A DNA stretch of 64,000 nucleotides from F22 sp963675625 (GCA_963675625.1 OY776497.1:1302001-1366000), one strand, 5' to 3'. Positions 40,883 through 50,699 are shown, counted from the first letter of the stretch. Notes: generated by a model not told the origin, from the sequence alone. Translations and numbers: made by a program.

Positions 40883-42287
40883 TCTTCTCAGCAACCTGTC
40901 GACCTTGACGGATACGGTCTCCAAGACCTATTCCGTCGCGCAGATTGCCTGCTATAGTAAGTCCTGGATATTCTTGCTCCACCGCATCAATAGCTTGAAA
41001 TCTTTCTCCCGATGTTATCTCATACTGTGGGATAGCATGTTTGTGTGCGGCAATATTTTTTATGCTGTACATAATATCCTCAGGCATATGCAACATGCCA
41101 TACAATCCTTCTCGAACAACTTCATCTATTTTAGTTGAGGTCCAGTCGGCCACATCCGGGTAACGAATACCACCAATAAAAAAGCTCAATAAAGCATTGG
41201 TAGTCGTCCCAGCAGGACAACGATCATCAAAACAACTGCTTGGATATAAGATCCCAAGAATTGGACATTGTGCATGAGAAGGCACCAAACTACCAAAAGC
41301 CTGTACAGTTCGTATAAAAGATTGATGCTTTTTCTTGTCCAAATGCGTCAAAGACACACTGGCTAAAGTAACTGGAGCATAGCGCACATTATTGATACGT
41401 TGCATATACACATGGGGTACAAAAGGGAGCAAACTAGATAAGTTGTACGCCCCTACAGTGGTCACAACACGAGCAGCTTGCCATACCTGACTAGTACCAT
41501 TCTGAATACCTGTAATCTCCCAATTCTCGATTCCATTTTCATGAATAATAGGATGTACAACGGCATCAGACACACCTAGAAACACATTTTCTGCCCCTAT
41601 CTGTTCACCTAGTCTATCTGTTAATGTCTGTAGGCCACCGCGTACAGAAAACACCTCTTTAGTAGCTAGTTTATCGCGCTGAGTTTTTATTTCCTTATGC
41701 TTGGCTATAGCTCCACGAATAAAACTCCCATGATTGGCTTCCAGCGCATATAGTTTAGGAAGTGCGTACCGAGTCACTAAACGGTGTACATCCCCTGCAT
41801 AAATACCCGAAATGAATGGATCGACAGCATTATCTAAGTAACTCTGTCCCAAACGACGAGCCACCAAATCGCCTACACTTTCATCGGGATTGTTACTAGG
41901 CTTACGCCATGGTTCACCTAGTATACGAAACTTATCTTTCCAAGTAAACAAAGGAGTCGTCACTGCTTGATACAAGGAGGAAGGTAAAGGGTAAAAACGA
42001 TTTTTCTTCCACACATGACGTATTTTATTGGCTTCAGTGGCCACTTGTACATCCAACGAAATGTCTTGAAACAATTCTTTTATTTCTGGATACGACAACA
42101 CCCCAGTATTAGGTCCACATTCACACACAAAACCATCAGCTCGTTTCGTTTGTATTTGTCCACCCACTCTAGAAGCTTGTTCAAGAATAGCCACACGCAA
42201 ACCAGCACGTTGTACATATAGCGCAGTTGTCAGTCCAGTAATACCTGCCCCAATGACAAGCACATCGTATGTGTTCTCTGTTTTCAT
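40860..42287 (-). CDS. hemG: Protoporphyrinogen oxidase (HemY-type)
   Basis: The 475-residue FAD enzyme oxidises protoporphyrinogen IX (or coproporphyrinogen III in the Gram-positive route) to the porphyrin. The N-terminal FAD motif is VLVIGAGITGLTTALYVQRAG, followed by RVGGQIQTKRADGFVCECGPNT and the C-terminal PGLTIAGNLRDGIGLGDRIRQG. Its type is the oxygen-linked HemY family; an obligate anaerobe would need another electron acceptor. It begins one base inside the stop of hemN, so the two are coupled. Its end overlaps corA by 23 bases on the opposite strand. Confidence 0.9.
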   Translation of the reverse strand: MKTENTYDVLVIGAGITGLTTALYVQRAGLRVAILEQASRVGGQIQTKRADGFVCECGPNTGVLSYPEIKELFQDISLDVQVATEANKIRHVWKKNRFYPLPSSLYQAVTTPLFTWKDKFRILGEPWRKPSNNPDESVGDLVARRLGQSYLDNAVDPFISGIYAGDVHRLVTRYALPKLYALEANHGSFIRGAIAKHKEIKTQRDKLATKEVFSVRGGLQTLTDRLGEQIGAENVFLGVSDAVVHPIIHENGIENWEITGIQNGTSQVWQAARVVTTVGAYNLSSLLPFVPHVYMQRINNVRYAPVTLASVSLTHLDKKKHQSFIRTVQAFGSLVPSHAQCPILGILYPSSCFDDRCPAGTTTNALLSFFIGGIRYPDVADWTSTKIDEVVREGLYGMLHMPEDIMYSIKNIAAHKHAIPQYEITSGERFQAIDAVEQEYPGLTIAGNLRDGIGLGDRIRQGRQVAEKIKSSFSF

Positions 42288-43657
42288 TATAACGGTTTTG
42301 AAAAAGTTTGTGTTCCTTCTACCAATAGAGGATCAAAGGCTGCTGCAATATTACGCACAAAGGGCAATCCTTCTGGAGTCATCGTCCATACATCCTGCTC
42401 TTGCACTAGCAACCCATCTTCAACAAATGTGTGAAATATTTCTTGATTATATGCTGTTTGAGCAAGAATATCTGCCTTCGACATATGTACATGTTGTTCC
42501 AATTCAGGCCAAGTAATGCGGTTATTACACATCAACATATCGATCAATGCACGCACGATTTGTAAAGAGGGGGTCAACTGATACCCGCGCACAACTGGAG
42601 AATTCCCCGATTCCACATGCTGCATATACTCATCAAGCACTTTGGTATTTTGTGCATACACTGAATCTAATTGCGAAATTGCACTAACTCCAAAAGCATA
42701 CACTTGTCCAGTTGTGCGACGAGTACAGTAACCTTGGAAATTACGGTGTAGATTTCCTTCACGTAAAGCCACATACAACTCGTCATCTGGACGTACAAAA
42801 TGATCCATACCTATACTTGCATAACCAGCTTGATGCAGTACCTCCGTCGCATTTTCGAACATCGCCTGTTTTTCTTCACTACTAGGCAGTCCCACCTTCT
42901 CGAGAATAAGCATCGCCTTATTAACCCAAGGCACATGAGCATATGAAAAAGTCACCAATCGATCTGGATGGGCATCAATGGCTCTTTGAATAGTCGCCTT
43001 GAAACTAGCAGCCGTTTGTTTAGGTAAGCCGTAAATAAAGTCTAGATTAACTCGCGCACCAGCTGCATGTAGTTTTTGTACAATATCTTCTACTGGCAAT
43101 AAAGCAGGTCGACGATTGGCTGACTTTAAAACATCCTCATTAAAATCCTGTACTCCCAAACTAAAACGCGTAAAACCAGCATCAATCAATTGATCCCAAT
43201 CTTCCTCATTGAGATATCCAGGGTGACATTCAATTGCAATTTCAGGCTGATCAATAGTTTCAACCCCCTCCAATAGGTGGGCATTAAGCTCCTTCAAATA
43301 ATGCAAAGGAATAGCTGTTGGGCTACCTCCTCCATAATGAATCTGCGCTAATTTCCTGTGAGAAGACAATTGACTTTTCACATGATTTATTTCCTGATGT
43401 AAGCAATCCACATAACGAGCAATAGTTTCTTCTGACTTCATGCCTTGTGAATTGCATCCACAATAATGACAGAGGTGTTTGCAAAATGGGATATGAATAT
43501 AAAAGGAGATCAATTGCTGAGAAGAAACATTCGATGCTGTTACAGCCCACGAATAATCATCTCCTGAAAAAGAGTCCTGAAAGAGATTGGCAGGTGGATA
43601 ACTTGTGTACCGAGGTACAGGGTAATTATACTTAGATATACGTTCTAATGTATTCAT
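42287..43657 (-). CDS. hemN: Oxygen-independent coproporphyrinogen III dehydrogenase
   Basis: HemN (456 residues) is a radical SAM enzyme converting coproporphyrinogen III to protoporphyrinogen IX without oxygen. The cluster motif is CKHLCHYCGCN near residue 60, with the extra cysteine after the motif that marks true HemN rather than HemW. It also shows YGGGSPTA and a C-terminal HemN_C domain. It is the first gene of a coupled hemN-hemG unit and lies downstream of the MFS and TonB receptor genes with a 132-base gap that holds repeats. Confidence 0.94.
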   Translation of the reverse strand: MNTLERISKYNYPVPRYTSYPPANLFQDSFSGDDYSWAVTASNVSSQQLISFYIHIPFCKHLCHYCGCNSQGMKSEETIARYVDCLHQEINHVKSQLSSHRKLAQIHYGGGSPTAIPLHYLKELNAHLLEGVETIDQPEIAIECHPGYLNEEDWDQLIDAGFTRFSLGVQDFNEDVLKSANRRPALLPVEDIVQKLHAAGARVNLDFIYGLPKQTAASFKATIQRAIDAHPDRLVTFSYAHVPWVNKAMLILEKVGLPSSEEKQAMFENATEVLHQAGYASIGMDHFVRPDDELYVALREGNLHRNFQGYCTRRTTGQVYAFGVSAISQLDSVYAQNTKVLDEYMQHVESGNSPVVRGYQLTPSLQIVRALIDMLMCNNRITWPELEQHVHMSKADILAQTAYNQEIFHTFVEDGLLVQEQDVWTMTPEGLPFVRNIAAAFDPLLVEGTQTFSKPL

Positions 43658-43705
43658 TTTATCGAGTAAAAGAGCTTTAAATTAAATGATCTAAAAACGG
43701 CAAAT

Positions 43706-43783
43706 ATTCCTGCCTTAAATATACACATTCAAGGCAGAAATCCTAATATTTAAGGCGAGAATTTAAGGATTTAAGGCAGGAAT
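43706..43783. repeat. Cluster of TTTAAGGCAGGAAT-like repeats upstream of hemN
   Basis: ATTCCTGCCTTAAAT (43706-43720) and ATTTAAGGCAGGAAT (43769-43783) are perfect inverted copies. Between them lie ATTCAAGGCAGAAAT (43727-43741) and a looser ATTTAAGGCGAGAAT near 43748-43762. Four copies in 78 bases lie between the MFS stop and the hemN start. They may be operator sites for hemN-hemG or part of MFS termination. Confidence 0.8.
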
Positions 43784-43789
43784 TTTCGT

Positions 43790-45034
43790 CTATGTTTTAT
43801 CCAGTTCTTCCGCTACCGATTCGATACGTAAAGGGAAGAAGAAAAGCACATAACAGAGAGACAATGCAGCCAATCCAGAAGACATCACAAATAACGCATC
43901 ATATCCCCAACGTTGAGCAACATGCCCACTAAGAATCACTACAATGATACCACTTAAGTGAGTCAACACAATCTGTATAGTAAAATCTGTCCCTTCTCGA
44001 CCAGGGCGCACCAAATCCATTGCAGTAGTGTACACTTCAATCGTGCCAAAACCATAGGCTCCCCAAAGCAAAAAGATACCTATATAAATATCTGTTGTAC
44101 TAGGCACTGTACCTATAAAAGTCAAAAAGTACAGCGTAGCCAACAAAATAAAACAAGCAAATAGTATTCGAGCGATCGTTCGTCCTATTTTACGCAATAG
44201 TCTACCAGCCAAAAACGACGCCATAAAAGCAAAGCCAGTTCCAACAATACCACTCATCACGCCGATGGCTTTCATTGAATAGCCTAAATCAACCAAGTAG
44301 GGACGTAACATAGCCAACAAACCAATGAGACCAGAATAATAAAAGATCAAGAATATGACTTGTTTCCAAATACGTTTTTGGGTAAAGAAAAGCGCAAAAT
44401 CATGAAAACGAGCACGTGGTGACAACTTAGTATCATCTAATAAGTGTACCTGTTTGTTTTTCCACAAAGGCACGACGGCAATGAGGACAAACAGGGCTAA
44501 ACAGAACAGTAGGATATCCCATCCAAACTGTTTATACACTATAAGCAACACCCCGCTACCAACCAAAGTACCAGCAAAAGAGCCCATAGACTGCATACTA
44601 TTCAGCAATGCCTTTCCTTTATGAGGTGTTGTGCGTATGGCCAAAGCATCAGTCGCTATATCTTGCGTAGCCGATGTCACTAAAGACAAAATAATCAGGA
44701 CAACGATTAATTGAAAATTTGTATGCAGATTCAAACAAGCAATACAAATAATAAACACAGCATAGACAAACTCCGAAAAAATAATCCAACGCTTGTAGTC
44801 TCTAATACTTTTGCTATGTCTATCAACTAAAGGTGCCCACAAAAATTTAATAATCCAAGGCAATTTAATCAATTGTAGATAACCAATAGTTGACAAAGGG
44901 AAAGCCTCCTGACGCATCATTACAGGTATAACTGTCGCAAAGAAACTCATAGGAATACTTTGCGCTATATACAAGCTAAAGAAAGTCAGTAAATGCTGTT
45001 TGGTGACGGCATGCGAAGGAGATGTGTTCGCCAT
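43790..45034 (-). CDS. MFS permease, RhtX/FptX or AmpG-like
   Basis: The 414-residue protein has about 12 membrane segments. The N-terminal sequence LYIAQSIPMSFFATVIPVMMR..FPLSTIGYLQLIKLPWIIKFLWAPLVDR matches the AmpG/acetyl-CoA transporter-like family, which includes the siderophore permeases RhtX and FptX. The RhtX/FptX reading fits better because the gene lies 11 bases after a TonB-dependent receptor in the same operon; no peptidoglycan recycling gene is near. The likely role is passing an imported iron chelate or porphyrin across the inner membrane; the substrate is not proven. Confidence 0.8.
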   Translation of the reverse strand: MANTSPSHAVTKQHLLTFFSLYIAQSIPMSFFATVIPVMMRQEAFPLSTIGYLQLIKLPWIIKFLWAPLVDRHSKSIRDYKRWIIFSEFVYAVFIICIACLNLHTNFQLIVVLIILSLVTSATQDIATDALAIRTTPHKGKALLNSMQSMGSFAGTLVGSGVLLIVYKQFGWDILLFCLALFVLIAVVPLWKNKQVHLLDDTKLSPRARFHDFALFFTQKRIWKQVIFLIFYYSGLIGLLAMLRPYLVDLGYSMKAIGVMSGIVGTGFAFMASFLAGRLLRKIGRTIARILFACFILLATLYFLTFIGTVPSTTDIYIGIFLLWGAYGFGTIEVYTTAMDLVRPGREGTDFTIQIVLTHLSGIIVVILSGHVAQRWGYDALFVMSSGLAALSLCYVLFFFPLRIESVAEELDKT

Positions 45035-45045
45035 GATTATTCTTT

Positions 45046-47199
45046 TTAAAACGTAACAGACATGGTAGCACCATATTCTAATGGACGACCTTGCTGAGCA
45101 TAATAAGTATTGAAAGCACTAAATGCATATGCTTCATAATGACGATCCAACAAGTTGCGTCCCCAAAGTTCTAGTCCCAAACAACCTTTCATAACTTTGA
45201 GTTTGGCGTCCAACAAGCCATAGAATCCACGAGATACGTCATTGTCTTCTTTCCAATAAGTCGTACCCACTCCATGATAATTGGTACTTATCGTGATGCG
45301 ATCTACCATAGAACATTGTGGTGCCCATGAATAATCTCCCATCAAAGCCAATGTTTGTCGAGGTACCATAGGGATGTAGTTATCATCGTAATGTATCTCT
45401 TCACTTTTATGGTAAGTCTTAAACTTAGCATCTGTGAAACCATACTCAACACCTACGTGTAAGCCATTTAGAGGGCGTGCATGCAAAGAGACTTCGACTC
45501 CACGGCTATATGATTCACCAGCATTGGTCAATTTGGCTCCTTGCCCATTGGCCAAAAGCTCATATATTTGTTGATCTTTCCAAGTGATATAGAAAGCCGA
45601 AAAAGCAGCAGAATAGCGGTGATCTGATGTATGTAATTTGGCTCCTATTTCGTAGTTCCAACTATACTCTGGATTGTATTTAATCTCATCGTGTGTCTGG
45701 AATATAGTATTAAAACCACCCGCTTTGTATCCACGTGTAACGGATGCATATATAGATTGCTTATTTGCCAAAGCATATTGAATAGACAATTTTGGACTCC
45801 ATTCATCACTTGAAGCATGAATTCTACAAGCATCTACAGGGGTAATCACGTCACCTTTTTTGCGACGATAGTCATAATCCAAATCGGCACGTTCAAAATC
45901 ATAACGAATACCAGCTGTCACACTCAATGGTTCGATCAAAAAGTGATTCAATGTAGATTGATGGTACACAGCATATCCACGAGTAGGCATATCATACTTC
46001 TTCAAGCTAGTAAATCCAGCTTTATAGTACTCTGCTGGTGCATCTCTGTCTAATCCTTGATAGAAACCAAAAGCTCCAAAAATCCACTGATAATCACCAG
46101 TATGGTTGCTTTTTAAATTGAATTCTTGCGACCACATACGACGATGACTCATTTGCTTCACTGCATACAAGGAAGCAATTGAAAAGTCTTGGTCAATGAC
46201 CTGCTTGTCTTGAGTAAATTGAAATGATGTTTGGCTATTAAAAGCGATCACGTCATTCGCAAAGTTCAATCCAAGTCCCGAATTGGTCATCACACGACGA
46301 TACATGCTACTAGCATCATAGGCTACTTGAGCAATCTTACCCGTTTCGATATTATATTCTGCATATGGATAACCGTTCTCATCCGCATAATTGAACAGTT
46401 GAGTATATTTCAACAACCATTGATCATTTAATTGCCAGTCCAAAGTAGCAGTAGCTGAAGCCTCATCTCGTTTGTCAGCATGTGATGATCCATCTAAAGT
46501 GGCTTCACCAGAAGCGTTTGCTTTATAATGGTTTGTAATAAATCCATCAATATGCGACACACGTCCAGCAACAGACAATCCCACATTATCGGATAAAGGT
46601 TTAGAAACCAACAAACTGCTCTCCAAACGTCCGTATTTGCCACCTGTTACAGTCGCTTTGACGGCATCGTATTGTATAGGAGAATGGGTCGTGATATTAA
46701 TCACACCTCCCAAAGTGTTACGTCCATATAAGGTTCCTTGTGGTCCTCGTAAAACCTCAACCTTCTCTATATTATCAAACTCGAAGTCATACAAAGATTT
46801 GTCAAAGTAAGGCACCCCATCTACATATAGGCCAACAGCTGGATCACCAATTTTATTACCAATACCACGCACATAAATAGGCGTTGTCAACTTACTGCCA
46901 TACTGCGGCATGTAGAAGTTGGGAATAAGATGCCCTAAATCAGTCATCCCTTGAATCTGCTGTGTTTGCAATGTTGCTGCATTCAAGACAGAAGCAGAAA
47001 CAGGCTGTTCCTCTACCTTTTGCTGATTTTTAAAACTAGTCACCACAACTTCATCCAATTTAATCGTCGAAGAGTCGGTAGGAGCTTCAGGATAGTTATC
47101 GGCAAATGCCGTGATAGTAAAACTAATACTCGCTACGCAGAAAAGGAGCACTTTATACAAGCCCCCTTTCCTAGTAGATTCAAATTCAATCATTTTCAT
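45046..47199 (-). CDS. TonB-dependent outer-membrane receptor
   Basis: The 717-residue protein has a signal peptide (LLFCVASISFTITAFA), a TonB box-like LDEVVVTS, a plug domain (IYVRGIGNKIGDPAVGLYVDGVPY, VEVLRGPQGTLYGRNTLGGVINI) and a 22-strand barrel ending in F. It resembles siderophore receptors of the FyuA class more than SusC: no STN or carboxypeptidase domain, and no SusD partner. The haem-receptor FRAP/NPNL boxes are not seen. It leads the transcript that includes the MFS permease 11 bases after it. Promoter and palindrome lie upstream. The start may be Met1 or Met3. Confidence 0.9.
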   Translation of the reverse strand: MKMIEFESTRKGGLYKVLLFCVASISFTITAFADNYPEAPTDSSTIKLDEVVVTSFKNQQKVEEQPVSASVLNAATLQTQQIQGMTDLGHLIPNFYMPQYGSKLTTPIYVRGIGNKIGDPAVGLYVDGVPYFDKSLYDFEFDNIEKVEVLRGPQGTLYGRNTLGGVINITTHSPIQYDAVKATVTGGKYGRLESSLLVSKPLSDNVGLSVAGRVSHIDGFITNHYKANASGEATLDGSSHADKRDEASATATLDWQLNDQWLLKYTQLFNYADENGYPYAEYNIETGKIAQVAYDASSMYRRVMTNSGLGLNFANDVIAFNSQTSFQFTQDKQVIDQDFSIASLYAVKQMSHRRMWSQEFNLKSNHTGDYQWIFGAFGFYQGLDRDAPAEYYKAGFTSLKKYDMPTRGYAVYHQSTLNHFLIEPLSVTAGIRYDFERADLDYDYRRKKGDVITPVDACRIHASSDEWSPKLSIQYALANKQSIYASVTRGYKAGGFNTIFQTHDEIKYNPEYSWNYEIGAKLHTSDHRYSAAFSAFYITWKDQQIYELLANGQGAKLTNAGESYSRGVEVSLHARPLNGLHVGVEYGFTDAKFKTYHKSEEIHYDDNYIPMVPRQTLALMGDYSWAPQCSMVDRITISTNYHGVGTTYWKEDNDVSRGFYGLLDAKLKVMKGCLGLELWGRNLLDRHYEAYAFSAFNTYYAQQGRPLEYGATMSVTF

Positions 47200-47218
47200 A
47201 TATCAATAATTTACGCTG

Positions 47219-47250
47219 CAAAGATACAAGGAAGCACACATATACACAAT
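47219..47250 (-). promoter_or_regulatory. Promoter of the TonB receptor operon
   Basis: On the minus strand ATTG (47250-47247, one base off TTTG), 20 bases, TATCTTTG (47226-47219). The start would be about 15-20 bases before the ATG at 47199. Confidence 0.7.
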
Positions 47251-47267
47251 CCTCACAAATGAGGATT
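47248..47267. promoter_or_regulatory. Palindrome overlapping the -33 of the TonB receptor promoter
   Basis: AATCCTCA (47248-47255), CAAA, TGAGGATT (47260-47267) form a perfect 8-bp inverted repeat that covers the -33 element. Its place is that of an operator; it lacks a T-run, so it is not a good terminator for asd. It does not look like a Fur box. Confidence 0.6.
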
Positions 47268-47345
47268 TTATAAAACGAAATCAGGCATATGTCTAGATTC
47301 TCACCTAAACATACACCTGATATGTATCATATAAAAGACTATCGT

Positions 47346-48359
47346 TTATTTTTTGAAAGCCCCTTTAGCAATCATATGCTCAGCTATTTGTACAGCATTA
47401 AGTGCAGCTCCCTTCTTGATTTGGTCGCTTACTGTCCAAAATGTCAATCCATTAGGATTAGACAGATCCTTACGGATACGGCCTACATACACAGGATCTT
47501 CACCAGCTAAGAACAAAGGCATAGGATACTCTTGTTTACTTGGTTCATCCATAACAACTAGACCTTGACCTTCGGTAAAGGCTTTGCGTGCAGCATCCAC
47601 AGATACTGGCTGTTCTGTTTCCAACCAAATACTTTCGCTATGAGCACGAAGAGAAGGCACACGTACACACATAGCACTTACTTCTATATCGCTATGCATA
47701 ATTTTACGTGTTTCATTGTACATCTTCATTTCTTCCTTAGTGTATCCGTTTTCTGTGAAAACGTCTACTTGAGGGATCAAGTTGAAAGCCAATTGGTATG
47801 CAAACTTATTAGCAACCACAGGTTCGCCATCCAAATATTGTTTGGTCTGCGTATACAATTCGTCCATAGCCGCTGCACCAGCACCACTAGCCGCTTGGTA
47901 TGTCGATACATGTACACGTTTGATATGAGATAGTTCCTCAATGGCTTTCAAAGCAACAACCATCTGAATCGTTGTACAGTTTGGATTGGCAATAACATTA
48001 CGAGGTGCGTCAAACGCATCGTCTCCATTCACTTCTGGCACAACCAAAGGTACATCAGCATCCATACGGAATGCACTAGAATTGTCAATCATGAGTGCAC
48101 CATACTTCGTGATTGTTTTTTCATACTCGCGACTAGTTCCAGCTCCAGCAGAAGTAAACGCGATGTCAATACCCTTAAACGAATCATCGTGCTGAAGCAA
48201 TTTGACCGTCAACTGTTTACCACGAAAAGTGTATTGATTACCTGCACTACGTGGAGAACCGAACAAGACTAGCTCGTCGATAGGAAAGTCTCTCTCCTCC
48301 AAAACACGGAGAAACTCCTGTCCAACGGCGCCACTGGCGCCAACAATTGCTACATTCAT
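47346..48359 (-). CDS. asd: Aspartate-semialdehyde dehydrogenase
   Basis: The 337-residue enzyme reduces aspartyl phosphate to the semialdehyde, on the way to diaminopimelate, lysine, threonine and methionine. The N-terminal nucleotide motif VAIVGASGAVGQEFLRVLEERDFP, the active cysteine in ANPNCTTIQMV, and SGAGAAAMDEL are present, as is the histidine in VPSLRAHSESIW. Length is standard. It is a single-gene unit, next to but not in the TonB receptor operon. Confidence 0.96.
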   Translation of the reverse strand: MNVAIVGASGAVGQEFLRVLEERDFPIDELVLFGSPRSAGNQYTFRGKQLTVKLLQHDDSFKGIDIAFTSAGAGTSREYEKTITKYGALMIDNSSAFRMDADVPLVVPEVNGDDAFDAPRNVIANPNCTTIQMVVALKAIEELSHIKRVHVSTYQAASGAGAAAMDELYTQTKQYLDGEPVVANKFAYQLAFNLIPQVDVFTENGYTKEEMKMYNETRKIMHSDIEVSAMCVRVPSLRAHSESIWLETEQPVSVDAARKAFTEGQGLVVMDEPSKQEYPMPLFLAGEDPVYVGRIRKDLSNPNGLTFWTVSDQIKKGAALNAVQIAEHMIAKGAFKK

Positions 48360-48491
48360 AATTACCTATTCTATATTTAGTTTGTTACAAATACCCTATC
48401 GTAGGTAGTAATAGAGTACTCAAGTTATTTATGTGTTTCTATAGACAGCACAAGTGAAACATCCACTTATTAGCCGACAAAAATACAACAA

Positions 48492-48526
48492 TTTGCTAGA
48501 TATTCCCATAATTTTGAGTAAATTTG
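48492..48526 (+). promoter_or_regulatory. Candidate promoter of the antiporter gene
   Basis: TTTG (48492-48495) and TAAATTTG (48519-48526) are 23 bases apart, slightly longer than consensus, 28 bases before the start codon. A TATTTTTG for asd lies on the minus strand at 48478-48485, without a good -33. Confidence 0.45.
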
Positions 48527-48554
48527 TAGCACAAGAAACCTAAAACCACCTTTT

Positions 48555-50699
48555 ATGCACGGACATCTATCTGACTTTACTCTTCCCATAACTCATCATA
48601 CTTGGATCTTCTTTTTAGTTCTGAGTATTATTTTGTTTGCACCTATGTTGCTAAACAAACTGCGTATACCTCATATTATTGGTTTGATACTAGCTGGTAT
48701 ACTAATCGGGGAGCACGGATTGAACATCTTAGAACGCGATAGCAGCTTCGAGTTATTTGGTAAAGTCGGCTTATTATATATCATGTTTTTAGCTGGATTG
48801 GAGCTAGACATGGAGGGATTAATGAAAAATAGGACCAAAGGTATTATCTTTGGTTTACTCACTTTCTTTGTCCCGTTCGCAATTACCCAATGGAGCTGCA
48901 TGGAATTGTTGGGGTTTGATCTTTGGAAATCCATGCTTATCTCCAGCATATTTGGTGCACACACTTTATTAACTTATACTATTGTCGGTCGATATGGACA
49001 AACTCGTCACCCCAGTGTGGTGATTAGTATTGGTGGAACTATTGTATCACTGACATTATCATTACTCTTCTTGGCTGGTATTGCAGGAAACTTCTCCCCT
49101 GAAAATGGCTGGTCATTTTGGGGGTTGTTTGTGGCTAAGTTTATCGCATATACTGCTTTCATCGTTTATGTATACCCAAGGTTGACCAAGTGGTTCTTCT
49201 CCAATTATGATGATAACATCCTTCAATATATATTTGTACTGGCCTTGATCTTCTTGAGTAGTGCCTTAGCTGAATTGGCAGGACTTGAAGATATCTTTGG
49301 AGCCTTTATGGCTGGTCTTGTTATCAACCGTCTAGTACCGAGTCTATCTCCTTTGATGAACCGCATAGAGTTTGTTGGTAATGCCCTATTCATCCCCTAT
49401 TTCTTGATTGGAACTGGGATGCTTATCAATCTCCGATTGCTATACGAGCATCCAGATATCTTTTGGATTATTATTGTCTTTATCGTGGTGGCCACTGTCA
49501 CTAAATGGTTGGCCGCTTTCATTATGCAAAAAGCCTTTGGTATGAGCAAATCAGGACGTCAGATGATGTTTGGTATGACCAATGCTCATGCTGCATGCGC
49601 TTTGGCCATGTTAATGGCTGGTACACATATTGATATTGATTTAAACACAGCAGGCATACAACCTCTTATTGGCGATAATGTGTTGAATGCTATGATTATA
49701 TTGATCTTGGTATCTAGCATTATCAGTTCGGTGTACACAGAAAAAGCCGCTCGTTCTTTGGCACTTAGCGATAAAGCCAATCCAAAACGACTTAAAGAAG
49801 AAAATATCCTTGTTACATATGCCAACCCACATACCGTAGAACATTTAACCAACATGGCCTTACTGATGCATCAGCCAAAAGCTGGGTGCCAACTTATTGG
49901 ACTACACGTCACTTTTGATGATAGTGATCCACGTAGACGAGTACAAGCGCATAAAAATCTAGAAAAAGCCACCGAGATCGCTGCTTCAGTAGATGTACAA
50001 ATGGTCACAATCAACCGCGTAAGCACTAACATTGTAACAGGTATTGTGCACACCATGATAGAGCGTGAAGCCACTGACTTAGTGCTGGGATTACACCATA
50101 AAACAAACCTGAGTGAAAAATTCTGGGGCAATCTTACAGACAATTTATTACATGCCATGCACCGTCAATTGGTTGTGGTGCGATTAATGATGCCAACCAA
50201 CACATTGCATCGCATTGTTGTTGCTGTACCGCCAAAAGCTGAATATGAATCAGGATTCTATAAATGGATAGATCGATTATGTAATGTAGCCGATCAATTA
50301 AGCTGCTCAATTATCTATTACTGCCATCCAAGCACCAATTCTATATTGGTACGCCATATGGAAAAAGCACATACCAACATCAATTTTAAAACGCGAGATT
50401 TGATGCATTGGGATGATGTCTATCAAATAGATAAAGTGCTTCGTGAAGATGATTTACTTGTCTTAGTAACCGCACGTGAATCGGCCATATCGTATGATAA
50501 GAGTTTTAGTCAACTCCCAAGTCAAGTAGACAATTACTTTAAATCAACCAATTTGCTCATTATCTATCCAGATCAATATGGTACACCAGAAGAAGAGACA
50601 ACATTTACTGACCCACGTCACTCTATGGTCAATCGTCAGCAATTGCTAAGTGTCAATACCTTATTTAAGAAAAATCAAACCAATAGAGAAGAGGTATAA
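48555..50699 (+). CDS. CPA2-family cation/proton antiporter with universal stress domains
   Basis: The 714-residue protein has about 12 membrane segments in its first 400 residues (IPHIIGLILAGILIGEHGLNIL, FLAGLELDMEGL typical of KefB/NapA-like exchangers), and two cytoplasmic universal stress protein-like domains at about 425-550 and 560-690 instead of a TrkA-N domain. This is a common Bacteroidetes form. It exchanges Na+ or K+ for H+; the ion is not known. The gene is single. Confidence 0.92.
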   Translation: MHGHLSDFTLPITHHTWIFFLVLSIILFAPMLLNKLRIPHIIGLILAGILIGEHGLNILERDSSFELFGKVGLLYIMFLAGLELDMEGLMKNRTKGIIFGLLTFFVPFAITQWSCMELLGFDLWKSMLISSIFGAHTLLTYTIVGRYGQTRHPSVVISIGGTIVSLTLSLLFLAGIAGNFSPENGWSFWGLFVAKFIAYTAFIVYVYPRLTKWFFSNYDDNILQYIFVLALIFLSSALAELAGLEDIFGAFMAGLVINRLVPSLSPLMNRIEFVGNALFIPYFLIGTGMLINLRLLYEHPDIFWIIIVFIVVATVTKWLAAFIMQKAFGMSKSGRQMMFGMTNAHAACALAMLMAGTHIDIDLNTAGIQPLIGDNVLNAMIILILVSSIISSVYTEKAARSLALSDKANPKRLKEENILVTYANPHTVEHLTNMALLMHQPKAGCQLIGLHVTFDDSDPRRRVQAHKNLEKATEIAASVDVQMVTINRVSTNIVTGIVHTMIEREATDLVLGLHHKTNLSEKFWGNLTDNLLHAMHRQLVVVRLMMPTNTLHRIVVAVPPKAEYESGFYKWIDRLCNVADQLSCSIIYYCHPSTNSILVRHMEKAHTNINFKTRDLMHWDDVYQIDKVLREDDLLVLVTARESAISYDKSFSQLPSQVDNYFKSTNLLIIYPDQYGTPEEETTFTDPRHSMVNRQQLLSVNTLFKKNQTNREEV

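Noticed and set aside
43790..45034. AmpG muropeptide permease
   Set aside because: The fold family fits, but the operon with a TonB receptor fits a chelate permease better; kept as an alternative.
45046..47199. SusC-type glycan transporter
   Set aside because: No SusD partner, no STN or carboxypeptidase-like domain, and length about 700 residues.
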